A DNA stretch of 64,000 nucleotides, taken from assembly GCA_016125475.1 (NCBI GenBank), contig WGLR01000024.1, positions 1 through 64,000 on the forward strand. The letters run 5' to 3'. Below the pieces are notes generated by a model. That model ran no database searches. It worked only from the letters and a program-made list of their open reading frames with translations, and had not been told where the DNA came from. Shown here piece after piece: positions 1 through 8,488 of this stretch. Position 1 is the first letter of the stretch. Each line of letters begins with the position of its first letter. A program made the position numbers and the translations under genes. The DNA is from Betaproteobacteria bacterium (GTDB lineage Bacteria > Pseudomonadota > Gammaproteobacteria > Burkholderiales > Ga0077523).

Positions 1-851
1 ACCTTGCTGTCCTTCATGCCCGCGAGATGCTGGATGGCGCCCGAGATGCCCGCGAGATGCTGGATGGCGCCCGAGATGCCCACGGCGATGTAGAGCTCCG
101 GCGCCACGATCTTTCCGGTCTGCCCGACCTGGTAATCGTTGGGAACGAAGCCGGCATCGACGGCAGCCCGGGAAGCCCCTACCGCTGCACCCAGCTTGTC
201 GGCCAGCGTCTCGAGCATCGCGAAGTTCTCGCCGCTGCCCATGCCACGCCCACCGGAGACGATGATCCGCGCCGCGGTGAGTTCGGGCCGCGCCGACTTG
301 GTGAGCTCGCGGCCTGCCAGGGAGGACACGCCGAGGTCCTCTCCGGCGGAAAGCGGTTCCACCGCCGCCGATCCGCCGGCGGGGGACGCGGCATCGAATC
401 CGGTTCCACGAACGGTGATCACCTTGACGGGGTCCGCACTGGAGATCGTCGCGAGTGCGTTGCCGGCGTAGATGGGGCGCACGAAAGTGTCGGCGGACTC
501 GACGCCGACGATGTCGGAAATCTGGGCCACGTCGAGCAGTGCGGCCACGCGCGGCAGCATGTTCTTGCCGAAGGCCGTGGCAGGCGCGAGAACGTGGGAG
601 TAGGACTTCGCGACCGACACGACGAGCGCCGCGAGATTCTCCGCGAGGCCGTCCCGGTAGCTGTCCGCGTCGGCGACCAGAACCTTGCCGACGCCGTCGA
701 TCTTCGCGGCCTCCTGGGCCACGGCGGAACAGTCCTGCCCCGCGACCAGTACGTGAATGTCGCCCCCGATCTTCGAGGCGGCAGTGACCGTGTTCAGGAC
801 AGCGGGCTTCAGCGCTGCATTGTCATGTTCGGCAATGACGAGGATCGTCAT
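1..851 (-). CDS. etfA: electron transfer flavoprotein alpha subunit (partial, runs off left edge)
   Basis: Translation from the ATG at 851 gives an ETF-alpha protein (begins [20 protein letters not shown]), FAD-carrying partner of ETF-beta that passes electrons from acyl-CoA dehydrogenases to ETF-quinone oxidoreductase. Visible are the conserved [12 protein letters not shown] segment and the family FAD signature around [16 protein letters not shown]. The C-terminal tail lies beyond base 1. The frame is open to the window edge. Two bases separate its start from the etfB stop, so the genes are cotranscribed. Odd feature: ten residues ([10 protein letters not shown]) of the FAD signature are repeated exactly because of a 30-bp tandem repeat at 21-80. 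The reading frame survives, but FAD binding could be disturbed, or the repeat could be an assembly artefact. Family identity is secure. Confidence 0.95.
   Translation of the reverse strand, partial: MTILVIAEHDNAALKPAVLNTVTAASKIGGDIHVLVAGQDCSAVAQEAAKIDGVGKVLVADADSYRDGLAENLAALVVSVAKSYSHVLAPATAFGKNMLPRVAALLDVAQISDIVGVESADTFVRPIYAGNALATISSADPVKVITVRGTGFDAASPAGGSAAVEPLSAGEDLGVSSLAGRELTKSARPELTAARIIVSGGRGMGSGENFAMLETLADKLGAAVGASRAAVDAGFVPNDYQVGQTGKIVAPELYIAVGISGAIQHLAGISGAIQHLAGMKDSK
21..80. repeat. exact 30-bp tandem duplication inside etfA
   Basis: Bases 21-50 and 51-80 are identical. In the etfA frame each copy encodes [10 protein letters not shown], so the FAD-binding signature is present twice in tandem without a frameshift. 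ETF-alpha proteins normally carry this stretch once. Confidence 0.97.
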
Positions 852-853
852 GG

Positions 854-1603
854 TCAGATCACCTTTGCTTCGTTACGCAGTTTGTCCACCAGCTCGGCCA
901 CGCTGCCGACCTGCTTGCCCGCACCACGTTTCGGCGGCTCGACGACCTTGACGGTCGTGAGCCTCGGCGCGACATCCACGCCAAGACTTTCGGGCGTCAC
1001 CGTGTCGAGCGTCTTCTTCTTCGCCTTCATGATGTTCGGCAGCGGCACGTAGCGGGGCTCGTTGAGACGCAGGTCCGTCGTCACGATCGCGGGCAGCTTG
1101 ATCGCCAGTGTCTCGAGTCCGCCGTCGATCTCGCGCGTCACCTGGGCGCTGTCGCCATCGATCGTGACCTTGGAGGCAAAGGTGGCCTGTGCCCATCCGA
1201 GCAGGGCCGCGAGCATCTGCCCCGTCTGATTGGCATCGTCGTCGATGGCCTGCTTGCCCATGATCACGAGTCCGGGTTGTTCCTTCTCGACGAGCGCCTT
1301 GAGCACCTTCGCAACGCCGAGCGGCTGGGTCTCGACGGTAGTCTCGACGTGAATCGCCCGATCGGCGCCGATCGCGAGCGCGGTTCGCAGCGTCTCCTGG
1401 CACTGGGCCACTCCCATGGAAACCGCCACGATCTCGGTCGCGACGCCGGCCTCCTTCAGGCGCACGGCCTCCTCGACGGCGATTTCGTCGAAGGGGTTCA
1501 TGGACATCTTCACATTGGCCGTCTCCACGCCGGTCTGATCGGCTTTCACCCGGACCTTGACGTTGTAGTCGACCACCCGCTTGACGGGCACGAGAATTTT
1601 CAT
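854..1603 (-). CDS. etfB: electron transfer flavoprotein beta subunit
   Basis: 249-residue ETF-beta, the AMP-binding partner of EtfA in the soluble flavoprotein that collects electrons from fatty-acid and amino-acid dehydrogenases. It begins [19 protein letters not shown] and carries the conserved [16 protein letters not shown] segment and the [18 protein letters not shown] stretch typical of the family. I chose the ATG at 1603, not the upstream start that would add [10 protein letters not shown], because it gives the usual family length and has an AGGA ribosome site 8 bases before it. It lies two bases upstream of etfA and about 125 bases downstream of an acyl-CoA ligase on the same strand, which fits beta-oxidation. 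No odd residues seen. Confidence 0.97.
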   Translation of the reverse strand: MKILVPVKRVVDYNVKVRVKADQTGVETANVKMSMNPFDEIAVEEAVRLKEAGVATEIVAVSMGVAQCQETLRTALAIGADRAIHVETTVETQPLGVAKVLKALVEKEQPGLVIMGKQAIDDDANQTGQMLAALLGWAQATFASKVTIDGDSAQVTREIDGGLETLAIKLPAIVTTDLRLNEPRYVPLPNIMKAKKKTLDTVTPESLGVDVAPRLTTVKVVEPPKRGAGKQVGSVAELVDKLRNEAKVI

Positions 1604-1728
1604 GGGGTCGATCCTGTATTCGAGTTTGAGCACGCGAAGCGCTCGATTCTACCGCAGTGCACCACGCCCCCTGCAACGATCCCCGAGTGCTGCCGGAACG
1701 ATGGCGTCGGCCGGCCGGCAGCCCCGGA

Positions 1729-3357
1729 TCACGTTTCCCGGAAGCGATCCCTCAGCACGTTCTTCTGGATCTTTCCGGTGGACGTCTTGGGTAGCGGGCC
1801 GAACACGATGCTTCGCGGCGCCTTGTAGTGAGCGAGTCGCTCGCGACAGAAGGCGATGAGTTCGGCCTCGGTCGTCTCCGCATCGTCGCGCAACGTCACG
1901 AACGCGCAGGGGGTCTCCCCCCACTTCGGATCGGGCCGCGCGACGACGGCCACCTCCATCACGGCAGGGTGCCGGTACAGGACGTCCTCGACCTCGATCG
2001 AGGAGATGTTCTCCCCTCCCGAGATGATGACGTCCTTGGAACGATCCTTGATCTTCACGTAGCCGTCCGGATACGTGACCGCGAGATCCCCGCTGTGATA
2101 CCAGCCGCCCGCGAACGCCTCGGCGGTAGCTGCCGGATTCCCGAGATACCCCTTCATCGTGATGTTGCCCCGGAAACAGATCTCGCCCATCGTCTCGCCG
2201 TCACGGGGAACCGGTTCCATCGTCTCGGGATCGAGGACCGCCATGGCCTCCTGCAGGGGATAGCGCACACCCTGGCGCGAATTGCGTTCCGCCCGCTCCT
2301 CGAGGCTCAGTTCCTCCCACTCGGGATGCTTCGCGCACACCGCGGCGGGACCGTACACCTCGGTCAGACCGTAGACGTGCGTGATGTCGAAGCCCATGCG
2401 CTCCATGCCCTCGATCATCGCGGCGGGCGGGGACGCGGCGGCCACCAGACCCGACACCCGGTGCTCGATGCCCCGCCGCCGGGCCTCGGGCGCGTTGATG
2501 AGCATGCTGTGCACGACCGGTGCGCCGCAGTAATGGGTCACGCGGTGCGTCCGGATCGCGTCGAGGATCGCACCGGCCTCCACGCGACGCAGACAGACGT
2601 TGGTACCCGCCATGAGCGCGATCGTCCACGGAAAACACCAGCCGTTGCAGTGGAACATCGGCAGCGTCCAGAGATACACGGGAAAGTGCGGCATGGCCCA
2701 GGTGACGGCATTGCACACGGCGTTCAGATATGCACCGCGATAGTGGGTCACGACACCCTTCGGATTTCCGGTCGTGCCGGAGGTGTACGACAGCGCGATC
2801 GCGTCCCACTCGTCCGCCGGGCCGCGGGGCGAGTAGTCCTCGTCGCCGGTCGCGAGGAGAGCCTCGTAGTCCATTTCCCCGATCAGGTCTCCGCCGACGG
2901 CGAGAGGGTCGTCGATGTCGATCACGATCGGGCGGCTCCGTGTCATGCCCAGCGCGGCAGAGATCGTCCCGGAGAATTCCCGGTCCGTGAGCAGGACCCT
3001 GGCTCCGCCGTGATCGAGCATGAAGGCGAGCGCTGCCGCGTCCAGTCGCGTGTTGAGCGTGTTGAGAACGGCACCCGTCATCGGCACGCCGAAGTGGGCT
3101 TCGTACATCTGGGGCGTGTTGGCGGCCATCACGGCGACCGTGTCCCCCTCCCCGATGCCCCGGCGCACAAGCGCCGACGCCAGCCGTCGCGCACGGCCGT
3201 CCACCTCCCGCCACGTGAGCCGCCAGGCTCCATGAATGACCGCGGTCCTGTCGGGGTATACCTCGGCCGTACGCGCGAGAAACGAAACCGGCGTCAGAGG
3301 TACGCAATTTGCACCGTTCCTGTCCAGTCCCGTTCGATAGGGATTGCCGTCGTTCAT
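1729..3357 (-). CDS. AMP-dependent acyl-CoA synthetase
   Basis: 542-residue member of the ANL adenylate-forming family, expected to activate a fatty or other carboxylic acid to its CoA thioester using ATP. The phosphate-binding loop YTSGTTGNPKGV, the GLTEVYG motif, the hinge region SGGENISSIEVEDVLYRHP and the C-terminal catalytic lysine region KTSTGKIQKNVLR are all present. Three in-frame ATGs occur at 3363, 3360 and 3357; the last has the best distance (6 bases) to the AGG ribosome site, so I use it. Long upstream in-frame sequence (to 3732) is non-coding read-through. Position upstream of etfBA suggests a role in acid catabolism. Chain-length preference cannot be read from sequence; medium or long chain fatty acids, or methylmercaptopropionate-type substrates, are possible. 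Confidence 0.93.
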   Translation of the reverse strand: MNDGNPYRTGLDRNGANCVPLTPVSFLARTAEVYPDRTAVIHGAWRLTWREVDGRARRLASALVRRGIGEGDTVAVMAANTPQMYEAHFGVPMTGAVLNTLNTRLDAAALAFMLDHGGARVLLTDREFSGTISAALGMTRSRPIVIDIDDPLAVGGDLIGEMDYEALLATGDEDYSPRGPADEWDAIALSYTSGTTGNPKGVVTHYRGAYLNAVCNAVTWAMPHFPVYLWTLPMFHCNGWCFPWTIALMAGTNVCLRRVEAGAILDAIRTHRVTHYCGAPVVHSMLINAPEARRRGIEHRVSGLVAAASPPAAMIEGMERMGFDITHVYGLTEVYGPAAVCAKHPEWEELSLEERAERNSRQGVRYPLQEAMAVLDPETMEPVPRDGETMGEICFRGNITMKGYLGNPAATAEAFAGGWYHSGDLAVTYPDGYVKIKDRSKDVIISGGENISSIEVEDVLYRHPAVMEVAVVARPDPKWGETPCAFVTLRDDAETTEAELIAFCRERLAHYKAPRSIVFGPLPKTSTGKIQKNVLRDRFRET

Positions 3358-3598
3358 CATCATCCTAACTGTCTGTTTTGAATGAATTGAGCCTCCATCT
3401 ACCCCGATCGGACCGACCGCGAGATCAGGCGCGGACGAAGCACGATGTGACGCTCGGGGTGGATATTGCCTCCGCGCGGCCGGTTCGCCAACGCCGAAGC
3501 CCCGGTCGCATGACGGCCTCCGGGCCCGCCATCCTGCGTGCCCGGCCGCGGGACCCTGGGCGGACGTGCGTGCCCGATTGCATTCGCCCATCGAAATC

Positions 3599-4804
3599 AT
3601 GATGCGCTCGCCACAGGCCGACACCCCGCGAACGAGCTCGCCGGCCAGTCCCGACCCGGCGGGCGCGCCCGTCCAGGGGCTGCCCCGTGCCGGGCAGGGA
3701 CAGGCCGTCTGCCCCGTGCTCTGGGTCGACATGGTCGACTACGGGCGTGCGGACGTCAGCACGCAGGTGAGCCTTCGTACCGCACTGAACGACCTGCTCG
3801 CGCGCGCATTGTCGCCCGTTCCGGAAGACGCGCGCGTGGTTCTCGAGACCGAGTGCGGGCTCGCCGTGTGTTTCCTCTCGTCGGCGAGCGACGCCGCACG
3901 CGTCGGGCGTGCGCTGTTCGACGCGACACCGGCTGCGGGTGAATTGGCTGGATGCCTGCGCATCGGTCTGAACGTGGGAGCCGTGGCGGTCACGGTCGAA
4001 CACGGCGAGGTCACCGGCCTGTCGGGCGACGGCATGCGGGTCGCCGAGTGCCTGGCGGACTTTGCGACGGCGGGGCAGGCGCTCGGGTCCGTGAGCTTTC
4101 TTGCCGCACTGCGCCGCGCCGACCGGCGACGCTCCCGCTGGTTTTCGCCGGACGGCACACGCAGCGACGCGCAACTTCGCACGCACGAGGTGTTCGCACT
4201 CCGCGCGACCGGCCGGAACCGCCCCGACGTGCTGCACCACATCCTGGACCGGACACCCGGTGGCCCCTGGCGGCGCACGACCGTTGCCGGCGCGGCCGCC
4301 CTGACCTCGTGCCTGTTCCTGGTGGGCGCGGTCGTGATGGATCGATCGCACGGCCCCGGTGCCGCCACGGCCCGCGCCGGACACGTGGCCGCGACAACCG
4401 TGGATGCGCCGGCGTCGTCCGTGTGGTCGGCCAACCGGGCCGACCGGCCGTCGGGAGCCGCGGGAGCGGATCGTGCGGACCCGACGCACGCGAACGCCCC
4501 ACTCGCGGACACGATCCCGCCGCGATCCGGCGACGTGCCCGGGGGCACTCCCGGGACACCGGTGAACGGACAGTCGCACCCGGGTCGCACCCACGCGGAC
4601 AATGCCGTCATCCGGCTCGCGATCAGCCCGTGGGGAGAGGTGATCGTGAACGGGTCCCGCGTCGGCGTGAGTCCGCCTCTGAACGCCGTGGAGGTCCCGC
4701 CCGGCAAGGTCACGATCGAGATCCGCAACGGCCCGTCCGCCACGTACGAGAGGACGCTCGCCCTGGGTCCCGGGCAGCGCGTCCGCGTGAAACACAAGTT
4801 CTAG
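3599..4804 (+). CDS. degenerate class III cyclase homology domain, TM helix and PEGA-like tail
   Basis: About 401 residues. The N-terminal part resembles class III adenylate/guanylate cyclases: the first metal aspartate region reads VLWVDMVDYG and a later GLSGDGMRVAECL matches the usual GDAVNxAARL segment. Where the second metal aspartate (GDG) is expected the sequence reads ECG, and the Asn of the transition-state motif is absent, so I infer a non-catalytic sensor or scaffold domain. A hydrophobic helix follows (TTVAGAAALTSCLFLVGAVV), then a Pro/Ala/Gly-rich spacer and a C-terminal PEGA-like domain (SPWGEVIVNGSRVGVSPP, EVPPGKVTIEIRN). Start is uncertain: GTG at 3566 and ATGs at 3599 and 3602 are all possible. 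It lies 15 bases upstream of a TssQ-like lipoprotein and a kinase, probably one operon. Confidence 0.75.
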   Translation: MMRSPQADTPRTSSPASPDPAGAPVQGLPRAGQGQAVCPVLWVDMVDYGRADVSTQVSLRTALNDLLARALSPVPEDARVVLETECGLAVCFLSSASDAARVGRALFDATPAAGELAGCLRIGLNVGAVAVTVEHGEVTGLSGDGMRVAECLADFATAGQALGSVSFLAALRRADRRRSRWFSPDGTRSDAQLRTHEVFALRATGRNRPDVLHHILDRTPGGPWRRTTVAGAAALTSCLFLVGAVVMDRSHGPGAATARAGHVAATTVDAPASSVWSANRADRPSGAAGADRADPTHANAPLADTIPPRSGDVPGGTPGTPVNGQSHPGRTHADNAVIRLAISPWGEVIVNGSRVGVSPPLNAVEVPPGKVTIEIRNGPSATYERTLALGPGQRVRVKHKF

Positions 4805-4819
4805 CGCAGGGCCTTCACC

Positions 4820-5254
4820 GTGCCGACCCGCTACCGCATTCCGACTCCAGAGGCGCCGCCCTTCGTCCGCGCACTCTGCATGCTCGCGTTCGCTGTCCTG
4901 CTGCAGGGGTGCGCGGACGTCTCGACGAGGCTCGTGAACGCGCCACGCCCCGGCCCCACGGCCGAATCGCTCCTCCGGGACGGCCTCCGCGCCTACGATG
5001 ACGGACGCTACGAAGAAGCCCGACACCGGTTGCGGGATGCCCTGGACGGCGGGCTCACCGATCCGCACGATCGCACCAGCGCCTACAAGCATCTCGCGTT
5101 CATCTATTGCGCGAACGGCTCGACCGCTCTCTGCCGGGACGCCTTCGGACGCGCGCTCGAGATCGACCCGACGTTCACCCTCTCGCCCTCCGAGGCCGGA
5201 CACCCCATCTGGGGCCCCGTGTTCCGCAGCCTCAAGAACCGGAGCGATCGATGA
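4820..5254 (+). CDS. TssQ-like T6SS-associated lipoprotein with TPR-like repeats
   Basis: 144 residues. A signal peptide ends in a lipobox (AFAVLLQGC), so it should be an outer- or inner-membrane-anchored lipoprotein. The body is TPR-like (LLRDGLRAYDDGRYEEARHR, then HLAFIYCANG, CRDAFGRALEIDPTF) and ends AGHPIWGPVFRSLKNR. I recognise that ending from TssQ-type lipoproteins annotated beside betaproteobacterial type VI secretion genes; this is from memory, not a search. Start is GTG with AGGG 8 bases upstream. The stop overlaps the kinase ATG by 4 bases (ATGA), implying translational coupling. No T6SS structural gene is visible within 50 kb to the right. A generic TPR lipoprotein is the alternative. 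Confidence 0.72.
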   Translation: MPTRYRIPTPEAPPFVRALCMLAFAVLLQGCADVSTRLVNAPRPGPTAESLLRDGLRAYDDGRYEEARHRLRDALDGGLTDPHDRTSAYKHLAFIYCANGSTALCRDAFGRALEIDPTFTLSPSEAGHPIWGPVFRSLKNRSDR

Positions 5255-6423
5255 CCGCGGCAGCCGCCCGAACGGACGATCCGGGATTCGTGCTGGGACG
5301 CTACGAAGTACACGGACGTCTGGGAGACGGGGGCATGGGCACCGTCTACCGCGGACACGATCCCGTGCTCGACCGGACGGTCGCGATCAAGACGATCCAG
5401 CTCGCGATGCCCAAGGAGGACCTGCCCGACTACGAGGCGAGGTTCTACCAGGAGGCACGCGCTGCGGGCGGGCTGGCCCATCCGAACATCGTCGTGATCT
5501 ACGACATCGGCAAGACCGAGAAGCTCGCGTACATGGTCATGGAGTACGTGCACGGTCGGGAACTTCGCGACATGCTCGCACGCGACGCACCGCTTCACCC
5601 TCGCGACACGGTGCGCATCTGCGCCGATGTCGCGGACGCCCTCGCCTACGCGCACCGGTGCGGCGTGATCCACCGGGACATCAAGCCGACCAACATCATG
5701 GTCACCGACGACGGCCACGTGAAGATCACGGACTTCGGCATTGCACGGATGCGCAGTTCGGAACTGAAGACGATGACCGGCGTGGTACTCGGGTCACCGC
5801 GCTACATGTCTCCCGAGCAGGTCACGGGCGCGGCGCTGGACAGTCGCACCGACGTGTTCTCGCTCGGTGTCGTGCTCTACGAAATGCTGACGGGCCGCCC
5901 GCCGTTTCAGGCGGACTCGGTCCAGGGCATCATGTTCCAGGCGCTGAACAGCAAGCCCGTGCCGCCAAGCCGGGTGACGGCCGGTCTGCCCCGCATCCTC
6001 GATTTCGTCGTCGCAAAGGCCATCGCGAAGGACCCGGACCACCGCTATCCGACGGCGGACGCGTTCGCTGCGGATCTGCGGGCATGTCTGGCCGAACTGC
6101 CCGTGCGGCAGACGTCCGGCGAGGCGACGGAGCCCCGCACGACGATCCCGGATCATGCGCGGGATCACGCTTCGCTCTCGAACGCGTTCGACTCCAGCAC
6201 GGCAACCCTGCGCCTTCGGCAACTGGTCGCGTCCGCGCCTGCGAATGGTCCGGCACGCGCGACACCGGACGCGCAGTGGATGGCCATGCCACCTGCCCGC
6301 CCCCAGGAAGGAACCCAGAGCCCGAACCGGCAATCCGCCGGTTCGCTGCGTCGCCCCGTGATCTGGCTCTGGACCATCTCCCTGCTCGCGGCTGCGGTCG
6401 CGGCGTACCTGGTGATCGCGTAG
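5251..6423 (+). CDS. membrane-anchored Ser/Thr protein kinase (PknB/PpkA-like)
   Basis: 390 residues. The Hanks-type kinase domain is intact: glycine loop RLGDGGMGTVYRG, catalytic Lys in TVAIKTI, HRD loop as VIHRDIKPTNIM, DFG as KITDFGIAR, activation-loop end SPRYMSPEQ and DVFSLGVVLYEMLTG. A variable linker follows and a single C-terminal membrane helix (IWLWTISLLAAAVAAYLVIA) anchors it with the kinase domain in the cytoplasm. The ATG at 5251 has GGAG 7 bases upstream and overlaps the preceding lipoprotein stop. Kinases of this type phosphorylate Fha-type proteins to switch on type VI secretion in some bacteria; assigning that role here is inference from the TssQ-like neighbour. Confidence 0.93.
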   Translation: MTAAAARTDDPGFVLGRYEVHGRLGDGGMGTVYRGHDPVLDRTVAIKTIQLAMPKEDLPDYEARFYQEARAAGGLAHPNIVVIYDIGKTEKLAYMVMEYVHGRELRDMLARDAPLHPRDTVRICADVADALAYAHRCGVIHRDIKPTNIMVTDDGHVKITDFGIARMRSSELKTMTGVVLGSPRYMSPEQVTGAALDSRTDVFSLGVVLYEMLTGRPPFQADSVQGIMFQALNSKPVPPSRVTAGLPRILDFVVAKAIAKDPDHRYPTADAFAADLRACLAELPVRQTSGEATEPRTTIPDHARDHASLSNAFDSSTATLRLRQLVASAPANGPARATPDAQWMAMPPARPQEGTQSPNRQSAGSLRRPVIWLWTISLLAAAVAAYLVIA

Positions 6424-6441
6424 CGGCGACGCTCCCCCGCG

Positions 6442-7794
6442 TCAGCCCCGGGACGCCGCGACTGCGTCTCCGATGCGATCGACGGGCACGACCTCGATCC
6501 CGTCGATGGGGCTGCGCGGCCGGTTCGCCTTCGGCACGATCGCACGTGTGAACCCCAGCTTCGCCGCCTCCCGCAGCCGTTCCTGCCCCCGCTGCACGGG
6601 ACGCACCTCACCCGCCAGACCGACCTCGCCGAATGCGACCAGCTTCTCGGGCAGCGCGCGATTCCGCAACGACGACACGATGGCGAGCAGGACCGGCAGA
6701 TCCGCGGCTGGCTCGTCGATCTTTACGCCTCCGACCGCGTTCACGAACACGTCCTGATCGAAACAGGCAACGCCGGCATGCCGGTGAAGCACGGCGAGCA
6801 GCATGGCAAGCCGGTTCTGTTCGAGACCGACCGACAGACGGCGGGGATTCGGCGCGTGAGCCTCGTCGACGAGGGCCTGGATCTCGACGAGCAGAGGCCG
6901 CGTGCCCTCCTGCGTGACCATCACGCACGCACCCGGGACCGGTTCGCCGTGCTGCGAAAGAAACAGTGCCGAGGGATTGGACACACCCTTGAGCCCCTTC
7001 TCCGTCATCGCGAACACACCGAGTTCGTTCACGGCGCCGAAACGGTTCTTGATCGCGCGGACCAGGCGGAAGCTGGAATGCGTGTCGCCCTCGAAGTACA
7101 GGACGCAATCGACCATGTGCTCGAGCACACGCGGGCCGGCGAGAGCGCCTTCCTTGGTGACGTGTCCGACGAGCACGAGCGCCGTCCCCTGCGCCTTCGC
7201 GAAGCGCGTGAGCTGGGCCGCACATTCCCGTACCTGGGCCACGCTGCCGGGCGCGGACTGGAGGACCTCCGAATAGACGGTCTGGATCGAGTCGACCACG
7301 GCGACTTCGGGACGACGCTCCGCGAGCGTCGCCAGGATGCGCTCGAGCTGGATCTCCGCGAGCAGGGACACGCGGCTGCCGTCCACGCCGAGCCGGCGCG
7401 CCCGCAGCGCGACCTGCCTGGACGATTCCTCGCCGCTCACGTAGAGCGTGGGAACGGACCGTGACATTTCGGCCAGCGTCTGCAGCAGCAATGTCGACTT
7501 GCCGATACCCGGGTCGCCACCGAGCAGCACGACGGCGCCGTGCACGATGCCGCCCCCCAGCACGCGATCGAGCTCACCGATCCCGGTCGACCTCCTGGGG
7601 GCCTCCTGCGCATCGACGGCCGACAGCGTCTCGACGGTGGTCGCCTGCGTGAGCCCCTGGAACCGCGACCCCGCGCCCTCGGCCACGCTCTCGACGAGGC
7701 TGTTCCAGGCGTTGCAGTGCGGGCACTGTCCCGCCCATTTCGGTGACTGCCCACCGCATTCCGTGCATGCGTATACGGTCCTGCTCTTGGCCAA
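6442..7794 (-). CDS. radA: DNA repair protein RadA
   Basis: 450 residues. RadA is a hexameric branch-migration helicase helping RecA-dependent recombination. An N-terminal four-cysteine zinc finger (YACTECGGQSPKWAGQCPHC), the Walker A GGDPGIGKST, the RadA-specific KNRFG motif (IKNRFGAVNELGVF) and a Lon-protease-like C-terminal domain are all present. I chose the TTG at 7794, since GGGGAG sits 7 bases upstream, the zinc finger begins a few residues later and the length matches the family; the longer frame to 7926 adds unrelated residues. It converges with the kinase gene with only 18 bases between stops. The lplT, alr, radA grouping is familiar from betaproteobacteria. Confidence 0.97.
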   Translation of the reverse strand: MAKSRTVYACTECGGQSPKWAGQCPHCNAWNSLVESVAEGAGSRFQGLTQATTVETLSAVDAQEAPRRSTGIGELDRVLGGGIVHGAVVLLGGDPGIGKSTLLLQTLAEMSRSVPTLYVSGEESSRQVALRARRLGVDGSRVSLLAEIQLERILATLAERRPEVAVVDSIQTVYSEVLQSAPGSVAQVRECAAQLTRFAKAQGTALVLVGHVTKEGALAGPRVLEHMVDCVLYFEGDTHSSFRLVRAIKNRFGAVNELGVFAMTEKGLKGVSNPSALFLSQHGEPVPGACVMVTQEGTRPLLVEIQALVDEAHAPNPRRLSVGLEQNRLAMLLAVLHRHAGVACFDQDVFVNAVGGVKIDEPAADLPVLLAIVSSLRNRALPEKLVAFGEVGLAGEVRPVQRGQERLREAAKLGFTRAIVPKANRPRSPIDGIEVVPVDRIGDAVAASRG

Positions 7795-7927
7795 CCCGTT
7801 GCTCCCCGGTCCCCGATGACAGCGCCCCCGAGCATGCCACAGCCGCGGTCCCCGCCGCCGCGTCCATGCCTGTCCTGCGCTGCGTGTACGATGCAGCGTC
7901 GCAGCCTGCCATACCGCCTGTGCCACG

Positions 7928-8488
7928 ATGCCCTTTCCGTTCTACCAGAAACTGAGCGCCGCCCGCCGCCGCACCTACGACCGGAGCGACACCATCACGG
8001 CGCTCGCTATCCCGGGCGAGCCGGACTTCTCGGACATGGTGCAGGCGGTGCACGCAGGTCTTCGGGAGGAGCGGCCACGCGACGTACAGCGAGCCTGCCA
8101 GAGACTCGTCGACACGCTGGCCGACGCATTCGCGGTTCCGCCCCTGCGCGTCATCGTGCGTTCGGTGCGCCCCAACGGCGAATGGGGCGAACTCCACGGA
8201 CTCTACGTTCCCGGCGAACACGACGCGGTCGGGCGCGTCGAACTATGGATGCGTACCGCTCGCCAGCGCAGGGTCGTCGCCGCCCGCACGTTCCTGCGCA
8301 CGCTGCTGCACGAGTTCTGCCACCATCTCGACTACGAACTGTTCCGGCTTTCCGAAACGTTTCACACCGAGGGCTTCTACAGGCGGGAATCCCACCTCCT
8401 CGATCAGGTCGCCGGCCCTTCGGCGCGCGCGACGACCGGTGCGACGACGACGGGTACGCGCGGGGCGACCGCACAGAGCAGTTCGTAG
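7928..8488 (+). CDS. putative zinc-metallopeptidase-like protein
   Basis: 186 residues, no signal peptide. The key motif is HEFCHHLDYELF near residue 125, a HExxH-type zinc site with extra histidine, followed by SETFHTEGFYRRES that could supply a third ligand. I do not know a named family; the protein seems to be a small single-domain metal-dependent hydrolase. It is divergent from radA and convergent with alr. Its last 28 codons (Thr/Ala/Gly/Ser-rich, SARATTGATTTGTRGATAQSSS) lie antisense over the 3' end of alr, so the functional protein may effectively end near residue 158 and the tail may be read-through after loss of an earlier stop. Start ATG 7928 lacks a clear ribosome site. Confidence 0.65.
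   Translation: MPFPFYQKLSAARRRTYDRSDTITALAIPGEPDFSDMVQAVHAGLREERPRDVQRACQRLVDTLADAFAVPPLRVIVRSVRPNGEWGELHGLYVPGEHDAVGRVELWMRTARQRRVVAARTFLRTLLHEFCHHLDYELFRLSETFHTEGFYRRESHLLDQVAGPSARATTGATTTGTRGATAQSSS

Noticed and set aside
27-1052. Plus-strand 341-codon open frame over etfA/etfB
   Set aside because: Shadow of etfA and etfB; its repeated N terminus only reflects the tandem 30-base duplication.
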